A stretch of 64,000 nucleotides of DNA from Paraspadella gotoi (GCA_051294375.1 CM119264.1:7908579-7972578); one strand, 5' to 3'; counted from the stretch's first letter, positions 25,238 through 56,105 are shown. Notes: generated by a model from the sequence alone, not told the origin. Translations and numbers: made by a program.

Positions 25238-26054
25238 ATGACGCGATTCTTCCGCTTGTCTTTGACTCTCCTCGTCGCGGCGGCGACCCTAGCGCCGCGC
25301 CGCCGCGGCTCTGCGCTGCTTCTCCGCCGAGACCCACGCGGGCGCCGCCGCCGCCGCTTCCTCCACGGGTCCGGCCAAGGATGCTCTTCACCATGAGCCG
25401 CACTCGGCCGCCTCGGACGACCACGGCCACGACCACAGCGGACACAGTCACGACGACCACAAACACGGCGCCCACGACGACCACTACCACCACCACCACG
25501 ACGCCGCGGGTCACCACCACGAGGAAAACGTCTGCCCCGCCGACCAGAACCTCTGCTCCTACGCGATCACTGGAGCCGGTGTCAAGGAGCCGAAAGGATG
25601 CGCCAAGGCGGCGGGGAAGAGAGGAAACGTGAGCCAAAATAGTTACTTATTAAATTATTCTTGTTAATATCTTCTGTTATTAAATGTTAATGTTATTTTA
25701 GCTAATTAAGTGAGTAATTAATTGATTGGCTGAGTGTTGGATTAATCGATTGATTTATTTTTATTTATGTACTTTAAAGTGGTTGAATAATTGATTATTG
25801 GATTATTAAATGGCTTATTGTATCATGAATTAACTTATTCAATAATCATTAATTCATTTATTAATTCATTAATTCATTTATTCATTCATTCATCGATTCT
25901 CTTTTATCAGGGCTTCTGCGAGTCTCGTCACGGAGAGCGCCTCTGTTACTGCGATTCCGAATTTTGCAACGCGGCGCCGTCGTCGTCGTCGTTTCCGTCC
26001 GTCGTCGCATTGGGCGTCGCCGTCTTCGTCGCCGTCGCCGCCACCATCTCCTGA
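25238..26054 (+). CDS. Ly6/uPAR-type GPI-anchored protein with His-rich insert (two exons, frame break near the signal peptide)
   Basis: Secreted three-finger (Ly6/uPAR) protein. Exon 1 is 25238-25628, exon 2 is 25911-26054, and the intron is GTGAGC..CAG in phase 0. MTRFFRLSLTLLVAAATLA is a signal peptide. Downstream, in another frame, comes AALRCF, then a His/Asp-rich insert (HGHDHSGHSHDDHKHG and a run of HYHHHH), then VCPADQNLCSYAITGAG, KGCAKAAGKRGN, GFCESRHGERLCYCDSEFCN and a hydrophobic Ala/Val tail without charges, typical of GPI attachment. Eight cysteines and the terminal CxC(x4)CN fit the family. The signal peptide and domain are one base out of register between about 25285 and 25310, in a GC-rich CGCCG run. 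Exon 1 has 391 bases; removing one gives a protein of about 177 aa. A sequencing error is the simplest reading; a damaged allele is possible. Confidence 0.78.
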
Positions 26055-27651
26055 CCAACAGACGATCGACTGCATTTTGGATCGCGCCGAGTCTGATTCC
26101 CGCCGCTCTTTTAATTTTTATGATTTTAATTTTCATGATTTTAATGATTCATAACTAGTATTACTTGCTTTTTTTTTTTTAATCTAGTTTAATCCCGAAA
26201 TTTGCGGCTCGGTTGAGCTCCAACCGTTTTTTTTTTCCTCGATCAATCGGATTTTTGACATTTGGAGAAAGACGAAAGACGATTCGTAACCGGTCTTCCG
26301 CTATTAAATTCAATACGTTAATACATATTGATTGGTAAAATTTGTTGTTTTTCTTTCATTGAGAAAAATAATCGCTGGACTAAATGTAGTAAGTCAATTT
26401 TATCCATTTTGAAATTGAAGACGTATTGATGCGAGTGAATGGACACTTGGACTAGTTTGAGAGTAATAACTAAAACATACTTATTACTGATTGTTGTATA
26501 GTATTTAAAAAAAGAAAATCCTATATAAAAAGAAAAGAAATTAGGAGAAAAAAATCTCTAAGAAAAAAGTTTATCTTTGAAAACAAAAAAAACTTTCGCA
26601 AATACTAGAACGTCATGTTAAGATAAGCTTGAAGGCTTTTATAAAAGCCTTTAATACAAGCAAGATAAATAACGTAAAATGTTTTAATTTTGTAATTTTG
26701 TATTAACATATCATAAATATATAGATGAAAAAATAAAATTGCTTTGCATGAACAAAATTGTTATTCAAAATCTTATCACGTATAGTTAGTTTCAAAACGA
26801 GGCTAACTAGAAAAAAAAATATAAGGAGTTTGAAATAAATTTAGGGACTTTGTAAAAGTCCTTCTTACTAACTTAATCACTACAGGATATTTATAATTCC
26901 TAAGCAAAAAGCATCTCAAGTAAATCATTAGTTTTGAAAATATACAAACTAATATATTTATTATAGCACCTTTTAGTTTACCTTTTAGCACCTTTTAATT
27001 TACCTTATCTACATCGGTATATAAAATATTTTTTTAGAGTTCAAAAAACGAGAATGTTAAATTGTTCTGACAACGGCAAATTTTTTACAATAAAACAAGG
27101 ACATCTTTAGGCTTGTAGTTCGAGCCTTCATCAGCAACCATTTTGCCTTTACCGAAACAATTCAAAACTCTCGTTTGTTCAACTCTGAAAAAAGCAACGA
27201 AACTGAAAGGATACATTACAAGTATTTTTTACAGTCTTTTTTATTTAAAAATTGAGAATAAAGATGGTCGGACCGAATCAAACGAGTTGAAACTAGAAAA
27301 AAAAACTGGTTCCTCCGGAAAAGAGGCGTGAAAAAAACTTAAAGCTTGAGATAAAATCTTTTTCGATCTCCCAATTTTGATCAATTCCTCGCAAACTCGA
27401 TTAAGAGAGCATTGCATTTGCAACAACAAAGCGATTTACAAATTTTCACTATTTTTTACTATTATTTATTACCTATATATTTAAAGTTAATTATTTTTCG
27501 TTAGTAAGTAATTGTAAAGGAATTCCTTATGTCATAAGTCATAACCGAAAACAACGAAATAAAATTTAAATAAATTAATTAAATAAAAAAAGACACAAAA
27601 AAAAAAAACCAAACTTGGAACTTCCTCTGTCCGCCAGATCGAGCGACGAAG
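26055..27651. other. AT-rich intergenic region, Ly6 to aquaglyceroporin
   Basis: No gene seen. It contains short hairpins (26632-26651 and about 26848-26864), a direct repeat of about 22 bp containing AGCACCTTTTA (about 26966-27006), and a fold-back element at 27036-27186. Confidence 0.6.
27036..27186. mobile_element. Small fold-back (MITE-like) element
   Basis: 45-base arms at 27036-27080 and 27142-27186 are inverted copies with 35 of 45 positions matching by eye, including AGAGTT, AAACGAGA, AATTGTT and GGCAAA in order. The 61-base centre holds a further small hairpin (AGGCT..AGCCT). There is no ORF and no clear target-site duplication. It could be a non-autonomous transposon relic or a structured transcript. 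Confidence 0.55.
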
Positions 27652-30082
<2,431 letters not shown>

Positions 30083-30130
30083 TTTATTTTCGGTAAAAGT
30101 TGAAGAAGATTAATGAATCCGGATCAATTA

Positions 30131-30136
30131 AATAAA
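30131..30136 (+). terminator. Aquaglyceroporin polyadenylation signal
   Basis: AATAAA 49 bases downstream of the stop codon. Confidence 0.5.
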
Positions 30137-31531
30137 TTAAATGAATTGACGTATTTTTCTGGGGAGGGGGGGGTAAGAAGAGAATTCGCAGGGGGAAAAA
30201 AAAGAGAAAATTCGAGATTTAAAAAAACTGGTTTGGATTTTTTTTCCGTGGAAGATAAATGATTTTTTTCTAAACTCGATGGCGATGCAGACCGACCAGA
30301 ATCTTCGGACCGACCAGAATCTGCAGAGTCCAGTTGTCAACGATCTTTCTTTCGGTTGAATAGTGTTATCGGATAGACTTGAAGTTTAGAAAATAGCAAT
30401 AAGCGACACAAATAATAATTTTTACAATAGCTTGTAAATATTGCTTATGAAAATGCTAAAATTTTGTTAAACATACAAGCGCACTTTGATTTAAAAATCA
30501 TTTTTTGTTTATTATTCTGATTCGTAAAGCCACTACGATGTGATACTTAAAATGTGATACTTAAAATGTGATTATTTTTGGTAACTTACTTGTGAATAAG
30601 TGTTTTTTATGTCCTGTTATTATTTAAAATAAAATTAAGAAACTGAAGAATTCGAGTGTTGGTCTTTCTTTTTCGTATTACATCGATTTCCGCTGTAAGA
30701 AATTGTCGCCGAAGAATTAATCCTTAATTTATAATTGATTTCCGCAATTCGAACGACTTTTATTTATAATAAGCGGCATAAGACGACGTCGTCAGAATAG
30801 GAGGCAGAACGACGATTTCGCAAATCCGATTAACGAGGAAGACATTTTTTACAGTCGCCATCTTTATCGCCGCCATCTTTATCGTCACCATTTTCGTCGT
30901 CGCCGTTCGATTGGAAGAAAAGCGATTGTTGCTGACTCCGTTGCCGAATTTAAAGAATCACTGACGGGAGTTCTAAGCAGTTTATAATTTTTTTATTATT
31001 TCTTATAATCCTGGATTAAGCAGTAACAAAGAATGATTCGCTTAAATCGATTTTATGGCGAGGGGGAAAATAGGTTGTTGTTGTCGTCATTTTGTTTGTT
31101 ATAATAATCTTATTAATTTTGTTTGGATTAGATTTTTGGATCTTTCATTTGGAACTTTCATCTTTCATTTTTATAAATTCTGCGAAGAGGAAACTAAAAA
31201 AGATGATTTGTTTATCATATCACATAAACTAAATGATGAGCTGTCCCAAAGGGTATTGCTTAAGAGCCTTTTGAAGTTTTGTAAAACCCTTTTCAATAAA
31301 ATTGGTCTACTTTAACTTGAAGCTTGTTTACAGCAGATGTCAGACAAGTAAATCAATTGGTTTTAAAATTTACATGTATTGTTTGGAGGTTTAACTTTAT
31401 TTCTTGTTTTGATAAAAAAAAATACAAGCAGTTGCGAAAGAGACAAGCTTAACTCAGCGAGAAAAATAAACAAAGTTAACCCTTCTTTTTATGCCTTTCA
31501 AACCGTGTCTCTCTTTCCGATTTTATCGATC

Positions 31532-31536
<5 letters not shown>

Positions 31537-31621
<85 letters not shown>
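31537..31621. repeat. (CT)n microsatellite
   Basis: CT dinucleotide tract with one CATCT interruption. Confidence 0.9.
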
Positions 31622-31623
<2 letters not shown>

Positions 31624-32883
31624 GACTTGTTTGAGAGTCCTTTTTTTCGTTCCCATGGCCACCATTGAACCCGTTTGAGTGTGACACCTTTTTTTATTGG
31701 AGTAATTACAGATAATGTGAATGTGGTTTTGGGAGGCGGGATCGAGGCAAGGAGCCTCGTAAATCCGCGAGGAGAAAAAAAAGGAAAGATAAAAAGAAAG
31801 GGAAAAAAAGATGAAAAGAAAGAATGAAAAATGAGGACGAAAAGGATTTAAACAATGAAGATGAAAAGAAGCGGAAAAACTATGATATAAAAAGAATATG
31901 TGTCTACCCCTGAGCATTGACCCTTTGTGAACAAATATGTTGACAAATGTTTTATTTGTCAATGAATAAATATTCAAATGAATAAAAGTTTTATCATAAT
32001 TTATAAAAAGAGGAAAAAAGTTATTTTAATGTTTTTATTTTTAGTATAACTTTGATTTTTTACTAATCGTTAAAAACTGTTTCAAACGAAAACCAAAGTA
32101 AAACGAAAGTTTTTGGAGATAAATTCGGGATTCGTCTTCTTATCGGCAAATGTTTGCTCATGGCGCAGTTGAAGCCGGAATCGCCGCCGCCGCCGCCGCA
32201 GACGCCGATTCCACCAACCGGCGTCGTTTATGAGCCTCATAAGCATTTTTTCGGCGCCAAAGATAAGAAGAATCGCGAGACGGTACTTCCGACTCTTCGC
32301 CATTTCTTGCCATTTCGGTTTCGCCGTTTGAGCAGTTTATGCCATTTTATTCATGTCCATTTGTTAAATTTTACTTTTAGACTTGGGATTTGAATCATTT
32401 GGTGTATTTCGTGGTTTTTTTTTTTTTTGGCGTTTCTACTTATAGATTTTTTTTCACTTGGTCTTTATATTTACCATTTTCACTATGCCCATCATTTTTC
32501 CCATTTATACCATCTCCCCCATTTCCACCTCCGATGCCATTTCCCTTCCCCCAAACCGCCATTTTCTTAAACGTATGCGTCGTGGAGATAAAAGGCGACG
32601 CCGCCACTAAATTCTTTCTTTTTTTTTTTCCTTTTTTATTTCCTGTTTGTCAAGTTTGGATATAACCTTTATTTTTATTACTTGTGATAGAGTTGTGGAT
32701 GGTGTAACGTCATTATTTTTTTCCGAGATTGTTTCCTTTTTTCTTTTCTACTTTTTTTTAGTTTCTTTCCTCTGTTTTTGTTTTTTTATTTTTTTTTATT
32801 CTCTAATTCTTTTTTTCTTCTGTCCATCTTTTAGGCAGCGGTTCGACTACAATTACATTTTTTTACTGCTCCGTTTGTGTCTT

Positions 32884-32939
32884 TTTTCTTTCTTTCTTTC
32901 TTTATTTCTTTATTTCTTTCTTTCTTTCTAGCTATCTAG

Positions 32940-32974
<35 letters not shown>

Positions 32975-32978
32975 TATT

Positions 32979-33058
<80 letters not shown>

Positions 33059-33060
33059 TT
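32884..33060. repeat. (CTTT)n microsatellite
   Basis: Long CTTT tract with a few TTTA and CTAG interruptions; about 40 units. Confidence 0.9.
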
Positions 33061-33484
33061 ACTTTCTGTCTTTCTCCCCATTCGCTTGCTCTCTCACGTC
33101 TTCTCTCTTATCTCTCTCAAGTTTTATTGCTGACTCCTTAGGTTAAGGAAAACAATCACGACAACGACGCAAAACAACAAAAACAAAGGAACCCACGAAA
33201 ACAGAGCACAAGAGAGAATAAAAGCAAACAGACAATTTAATTTCAATGAATTAAATGAGATAAATATGCGCGCAAATCTGAATGATGTCCCAAGCAAAAA
33301 AAAAATTCGCTTCAGGTTTCGATTAAATGATAGAGAAGCAAAGAAAGAAACTATAAAAAGAAGTGAGTGTGAGTGTGAGTGTGAGTGTGAGTGTGTGAGA
33401 CGGTGACTTTTCCCGAAAAAAAGTCTCACGGGCGACGGAGACGGTTTTTTGTTTCTCTGTGGAATCATTTCCGTCTGTCACTTC

Positions 33485-33696
33485 ACGACGACGACGACGA
33501 CGACGACGACGACAAACACGACGACTCGCTGTCCCCTTCCCCTCGGCCGTCCCTCGTCGATCGTGACACGGCCGCCGATCCGCCGGCCGGCCGGCGACGA
33601 CGACGACGACGACGACGCCGGCCGGAGGAAGAGGTCTTCCCGCGTTGTCGCCGGCCGAGCGGAAGGGAGGAAAGGGACGACGACGACAACGACGAC

Positions 33697-33726
<30 letters not shown>
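33485..33726. repeat. Cluster of (GAC)n trinucleotide tracts
   Basis: Three GAC runs (33485-33515, 33594-33617, 33676-33726) separated by GC-rich sequence. They read as poly-Asp, poly-Thr or poly-Arg depending on frame, with no start or splice context I trust. Confidence 0.85.
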
Positions 33727-33727
<1 letters not shown>

Positions 33728-33790
33728 TTATTGGGTTTGTGGTGAAAAAGACGAATTCCAGAAGGAAGAGAATCGAGTCACGAGTGATTC

Positions 33791-34050
33791 GTGTCACCGA
33801 TCTCAGTTGCGTGTCACAGGCTGCTGTCGCGTGTCACTAACTGCAGTGGCGTGTCACACTTACGTGTCACTGAATAAAGCGGCGTGTCATTATGTGCAGT
33901 TGCCTGTCACTGGCTCTCGTTTTAAGTCACAAAAATCTCTTCCTAGTCATCGAATTAAGTATTAGTCGTTTCAATGTCGAAACTAACAATGATGTCGTTG
34001 CTTGTCATTTCTTGTCGTTGCTTGTTATTTGATACCATTGCTTGTCAATC
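33791..34050. repeat. Degenerate 20-bp periodic array B (core GTGTCAC)
   Basis: GTGTCAC or a close variant begins at 33791, 33811, 33831, 33851, 33864, 33884, 33904, 33924 and 33944: 20-base steps with a single 13-base step. The best units read GCGTGTCAC then about 11 bases ending CTGCAGTG. After a decayed stretch, three more 20-base units (33991, 34011, 34031) carry GTCGTTGCTTGTCATTT-like sequence. Confidence 0.75.
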
Positions 34051-34394
34051 TTCTGTGAGGATGAAAAGAACTTCGTGAGTATAGAGACATCACGAAGTAA
34101 ATAAATCCGTCATAAACTCATTGCCGTCCAAGCGCTTCTCTCAACAAACTAATCCTTGAATAATCTTGAGTAAATATAAATATTTCAAACTATCGCAAAA
34201 CGCAGTTTAAGAACGGTTTTCGTTCTCCACTTGAATGTTCATTAATAACTTTATTGCGAAACGTTAATAATAAACATATTTGTCGGATAATTATCGTCTA
34301 TTGAGACTGTTTTTCGTTTCGTCAGAACTATCGTCGTCGTCGTTTCGTCGTCGCGGTCATCGTCGTCGTCGTTGTCTTCGTAGTTTCAACGTTT

Positions 34395-34397
34395 CGA

Positions 34398-34428
<31 letters not shown>

Positions 34429-34538
34429 ACCATTCGTTCTCAGAATCGTCGACCCCATGGACGTCGTTAGTATCGGAGTTGCTATCGTCATCGTCGTCGT
34501 TTCAACGTTTTGATCGTCGTCGTCGTCGTCGTCGTCGC
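34395..34538. repeat. (GTC)n trinucleotide tracts
   Basis: Two GTC/CGT runs (34395-34430 and 34515-34538) joined by a shared TTCAACGTTT..GATCGTCG context, suggesting a local duplication. Confidence 0.8.
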
Positions 34539-34999
34539 ACGCGCGTCAAAAGTCGCGTGAGGCGTTTGACGCGACCGGGCGATTTGGGACGCGTTTCGCC
34601 CGCGATTCCGACGCGCGATTCCATTGGTGACTCGTGATTCCATTCGATATTCGTCTCTCGATTCCATCTCTCTTCTTGAACTCAAAGTTCCATTAAAAAA
34701 AAATCGCATCCGATCATTTAATTCGAAAAAAAAAAAGAACACAAACGGAAGACGAAAATTTGAACTAAGTAAATAATTCTTAAATTTTTAAAATTATTAA
34801 ACGAAACAATTTTCTGCGCGTCCTTTTTTTTTCTCCTCGGAAAAAGAAACGATTCGAAAACAGAGGAGAACAAAACAGAAGCGAAAACAAAACAAAGGCG
34901 ACGTTTTCTCTCGCTTCTTAAGGCCAACAATGTGGCTTCGTTACGCCTCCAAATTCTGACCTTCGATAACTTGGGCCTTCGTTGGTCATCCGCGCGCCG

Positions 35000-35030
35000 C
35001 CAATCACGGCGCCAATCAAAGGACCAATCA
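35000..35030 (+). promoter_or_regulatory. Triple CCAATCA array upstream of LMO
   Basis: CCAATCA at 35000-35006, 35012-35018 and 35024-35030, spaced exactly 12 bp, in a GC-rich island about 340 bp upstream of the LMO start codon. CCAAT boxes are NF-Y sites in animal promoters. GCAATCAG (from 35045) and GTCAATCA (from about 35094) are weaker relatives. A promoter role is inferred from position. Confidence 0.5.
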
Positions 35031-35266
35031 GTGCCGACGCGGGCGCAATCAGCGCCGTCTCCGGGCCAAGAGATCATCCCTCATCAGCGCGACGTCAATC
35101 AAGAGCCGACTCCCGCCGCCGCCAAAGTCAGGAGCCGGTGACCGCATCAAAAAAAATCGAGTTTGACCCCGAATCGTCGTCATAACAAAACTCGAAAAAT
35201 TGTCAAAAAAATTGACGAACTGAACTTTAGAAAAAATTAAACGAGAAAATAATCAACGCCATTTTC

Positions 35267-35270
<4 letters not shown>

Positions 35271-35360
<90 letters not shown>

Positions 35361-35361
35361 G
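35271..35361. repeat. (CT)n tract immediately before the LMO start codon
   Basis: Nearly perfect CT dinucleotide tract ending about six bases before the ATG at 35367. There is no AG acceptor between tract and ATG, so it is probably 5' UTR or core promoter. Confidence 0.9.
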
Positions 35362-35366
35362 GCGAC

Positions 35367-52303
<16,937 letters not shown>

Positions 52304-53104
52304 GCGTTGTCGGTCGTAAACTCCACCGCTCTTTTCTCTGACGACGACGACGACTATATCCATTATCCAACTCTTTTCCGTGTCACCCCAACTTTCCGCT
52401 TTTTTTTTTGCCCCGAGGAGTTGGCCCAAACGCAAGGGGACGCTGCAGTCGCCAGTTGATCCAAAGATGAGGACGGAATTCGCCGGTTATTTTTCAAAAT
52501 TAATTCAAGGCTACAATGGCCGCACGAAAATCCTGGACAACTTAAAAACAAAAGAACAAAATACTGTAAAAAAAAAAAGTTCTGCGTTTGAATTTCAAAA
52601 GTATTTCTGGGCTCTTTACTCGAAGCTTCGTTTGCTCTAGTGTAGATTTTGATTGGAGAATCTGCGCTCGCCCCTCTAAACTTTCTATCCAATCAAACCA
52701 CCTCTTTGATCTAGTCTTTCTGAAAAACAAAATAATACAAAAATAACTCTCTCGTTTTATTTATATTGTTTTCTATTTCTTTTTTCTTTATTTGCTAATT
52801 TTATTTATCTCTGTCTCCGAGTTTGCAATTTACTGACTGTTGTTGTTTTGTTATTGTTTTGTTCCGTTGTTTTTGTGTCCTTTCCCGAGCCACCTATCGT
52901 AATTTCGTGCTACCGTCTCTTTCATGTTTAGCGTTTTTTTAAATTTGTTCCGTATTTTCTTGTGAATTCGAAAAATATTGACATAGGCGTCAGTGTAAAA
53001 AAAATATTTGGTGAGTCTAAGCGCGAAGTTGTTTAACGTTCCGATTGTGATATTCGTTTACTCGTTCCTCTAACATATGATCCCGTTTGTAAATATATTC
53101 CGAA

Positions 53105-53110
53105 AATAAA
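53105..53110 (+). terminator. Candidate LMO polyadenylation signal
   Basis: AATAAA about 800 bases after the LMO stop. No closer signal stood out. Confidence 0.4.
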
Positions 53111-54657
53111 GTGACTTCGAAATTCATCTTCAGCTTCAATCAATACGTATGTTATGTTATGTTAATCGTTGTAATTTCAAGATAGATTAAATTTTTACTT
53201 GATACTGAATTCTTCAAAACGAAACGGAGAGAAAAACAATGTCTATAAAAACCAAACAAAAAAAAACAAACAAGAAAAGCAAAAACTGTAAAAACCGACG
53301 TCGACTTCATCGTATTTCTTGAATCTTTGCTCTTTTCTTTTCTCTTTTCTCTTCTCTTATCTCTCTTTTTTGGTTTTCAAATTTTTCTTCTCTCCATCCG
53401 CATCCTCTTCCTCTTCCTCCTCCTCCTCCTCCTCCTCCTCCTTTTTCCTCGAGAGACCTCACCCCCCCCTTTTTACGTCACACTTTGACACAGGCGCAAA
53501 TGTTTATTCAAGATCCGGGACAAAGAAAGAGAGATATGAGAGAATGACATCGTTAGCGCGGATTAGAAGGAGAGGGGGAAAAAAAAGGGCGAGAGAGGCG
53601 TCTCTAGATTTCAACTCGGATATGCAAATGAGATTTTTGTGCCGTCACGAGATCGGAAGCCAGAAGGGCGAGAGAAGGGATACAGAGAAAGGGACTGAAA
53701 GAGATCCGCGGTAAGAAAGGAACGTGTCATTGTCAACCCGTTTCGTTGATTTTTTTTTCCTCTTTTTTTTTTTAGAATTTTTGACTTGTCACTGTCACCA
53801 TCAAGAATTTATCTTTTTTGTTTTATTCCCCTTTTTTTCCCTTTAATTTTCATCTTTAATTACTCGATAATCAACGATAACCACAACCAGAATTCCGAGG
53901 TTTCCTACGCAACTTTCCGTCGATCGAATCTCGACTTTTCGATCCTCATTTTCCTCAAAAAGAAAAAAAAACCGACGACAAAATTTGAAAACCAAAAAAA
54001 TTACCAACTTATTTTTTAAACCTCGCTTCTCTTGTCTTTAACTCCCTCGTCATTTCCTCTTCCTCTTCTTCTTCCTCCTCTTCCTCCTCCTCCTCAACCT
54101 CCGTGCCTCGGAATCGATTAATCAAACTTGTAGGAGGCGTTTCTTTCCGCGTCGGAAGTCGGCGGCGCGGCGCAGAGGGCGCGCGAATACGCGCAGCGCG
54201 GTGACGACGATGCGCGGAAAGGCAGGCGAATACGCGTAGCGCCGGGGTGGACATAAAGTGATCGGTTGAGAACCGTGAATATTTTTTATCAACATAATAT
54301 AGTTTTTAATAAAAAAAAATAGACAAACTAATATCGTTACGTCCCTCTATTGTAACCTAGAACATTTTAGCAGAGATTTTTACAACATAGTTTGCTTCAA
54401 AACGTAAATAATATTATTAATATGATAGTTTTCATTCCCGCCTGTAATTCTCTCTCTCCGCCCACAGTAGTCTTTTTTCTCTTACGACCTTTTTTTGCCC
54501 CGCCGGTCGCCGACCTCATCATGCATCACCCCTATCGCTCACTACCCCCTCACCCGCCACCCGCCACCCCCACAACCTCGGTAACCCTCGCCGTTTTCAC
54601 CGCAGGAGAGACGAACTACTTTGTCTCATAAATCACGTTTATCTCCCGTTGCGGTGA

Positions 54658-54722
54658 AGGACGAAAGACGAAAGACGAAAGACGAAAGACGAAAGACGAA
54701 AGACGAAAGACGAAAGACGATA
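54658..54722. repeat. (GACGAAA)n 7-bp tandem repeat
   Basis: About nine copies of GACGAAA, then degenerate copies to about 54830. Mirrored as CTTTCGT repeats at 56265-56530. Confidence 0.85.
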
Positions 54723-54971
54723 GAGGAAAGACGAAGATGAAAGAAGAAAGACGAAAGATTATACTGATAGAGGAAAGACGAATGAAAAAAGGCGATAGAG
54801 AAAAGACGAAGTAGAAAGACGAAGGACATAAATGTCTGTATTTATAATTTAAATTAAATTTAAATTTTTTTTAAATTTTTTGATTTAATTTTAATTTAAT
54901 TAAATTAAAGTTTTTCTAAGTGGTTACTTTCCACGGTTTTCGAAACAGGAACGGATTTTAAACGAGTATTT

Positions 54972-55200
54972 ATGGCAACAGCCGGGTTGCCTGTGATGCC
55001 CATTGGATGGGGCATCTCACTGTTTGGCTTTGGGGGGCTTTCCGACCCTCAGTGACGGCATCCAGTCACTGCGCGCGTTACCCTAGACGGTCTCGCTTTG
55101 CCATCGCAGAGGGAAGTCGTTTAGGATGTGGATGAACACTACGGGCCTGGGATTGGTGTGTTCCCCCTCTTGAGGCCAATGGATTAGGCTGAAGGATGGA
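54972..55200 (-). repeat. Dispersed repeat, copy 2
   Basis: About 230 bp, reverse orientation, homologous to 831-1035. Better preserved blocks include CGACTTCCCTCTGCG and CAAAGCGAGACCGTC (minus strand). Confidence 0.8.
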
Positions 55201-55468
55201 CGGACGTGAGGCGTGTTAAAAATATACCGCCACTAGTATCATTATAGTTATATTCATCTAATTAAGTTATTATTATAACTTTTGTATTATGTAATTCACT
55301 ACAAAATTAAATATAAAACAACGATAATATTATCATTTTTTTGAAGACCTAACGAGGTTTTACCCAACGATTTTAAATTAAAAGAGAATTTGTACCCATG
55401 AACGCGATTTACTTTTCCTGGTTGAAGTTTGTGGACTTCGCGGTTAACAGAGCGAGACCATGAAAAGA

Positions 55469-55493
55469 NNNNNNNNNNNNNNNNNNNNNNNNN
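55469..55493. other. Assembly gap, exactly 25 N, at the fold centre
   Basis: Sits at the centre of the second inverted repeat, followed by CT repeat. Confidence 0.98.
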
Positions 55494-55526
55494 CTCCCTC
55501 TCTCATCTCTCTCTCGGTCCTCTCGT

Positions 55527-55557
<31 letters not shown>

Positions 55558-55872
55558 ACTCTCTCTCTGCTCTCGTCTCCTCTCTTTTCATGGTCTCGCT
55601 CTGTTAACCGCGAAGTCCACAAACTTCAACCAGAAAAGTAAATCGCGTTCATGGGGTACAAATTCATCTTTTAATTTAAAAATCGTTGGGTAAAACCTTC
55701 GTTAGGGGTTCCCCCCCTTTTTTTCCCAAAAAAAATGATAAAATATATCGTTGTTTTATATTTAATTTTGTAAGTGGGAATTACATAATACATAAATAAT
55801 AATAATAAACTTAATTAGATGAATATAACTATAATGATACTAGTGGCGGTATATTTTTAACACGCCTCACGT

Positions 55873-56105
55873 CCGTCCATCCTTCAGCCTAATCCATTGG
55901 CCTCAAGAGGGGGAACACACCAATCCCAGGCCCGTAGTGTTCATCCACATCCTAAACGACTTCCCTCTGCGATGGCAAAGCGAGACCGTCTAGGGTAACG
56001 CGCGCAGTGACTGGATGCCGTCACTGAGGGTCGGAAAGCCCCCCAAAGCCAAACAGTGAGATGCCCCATCCAATGGGCATCACAGGCAACCCGGCTGTTG
56101 CCATA
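55873..56105 (+). repeat. Dispersed repeat, mirrored copy of 54972-55200
   Basis: Reverse complement of the copy at 54972-55200 and part of the fold, so it should not be counted as an independent insertion. Confidence 0.75.

Larger units (their letters stand above)
30083..35366. other. Intergenic low-complexity region upstream of LMO
   Basis: No convincing gene in 5.3 kb. Holds CT (31537-31621), CTTT (32884-33060) and GAGTGT (33366-33400) repeats; GAC/GTC tracts (33485-33515, 33594-33617, 33676-33726, 34395-34430, 34515-34538); and a 20-bp periodic array (33791-34050). One possible short exon at 32160-32281 begins MAQLKPES, runs through poly-Pro to VVYEPHKHFFGAKDKKNRET and ends at a possible GT; support is weak. 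Confidence 0.55.
52304..55468. other. LMO 3' flank
   Basis: Probable LMO 3' UTR to about 53.1 kb, then AT-rich DNA with CTC-rich patches (53400-53445, 54055-54095), a (GACGAAA)n 7-bp repeat (54658-54722) and a dispersed repeat (54972-55200). No gene seen. Confidence 0.6.

Noticed and set aside
33391-33840. Acidic 149-residue frame
   Set aside because: Composed of GAC repeats and GC-rich spacers, with no family motif and no splice context.
33791-34050. CRISPR-like array
   Set aside because: Units are 20 bp in total with no repeat/spacer alternation, and the DNA is eukaryotic.
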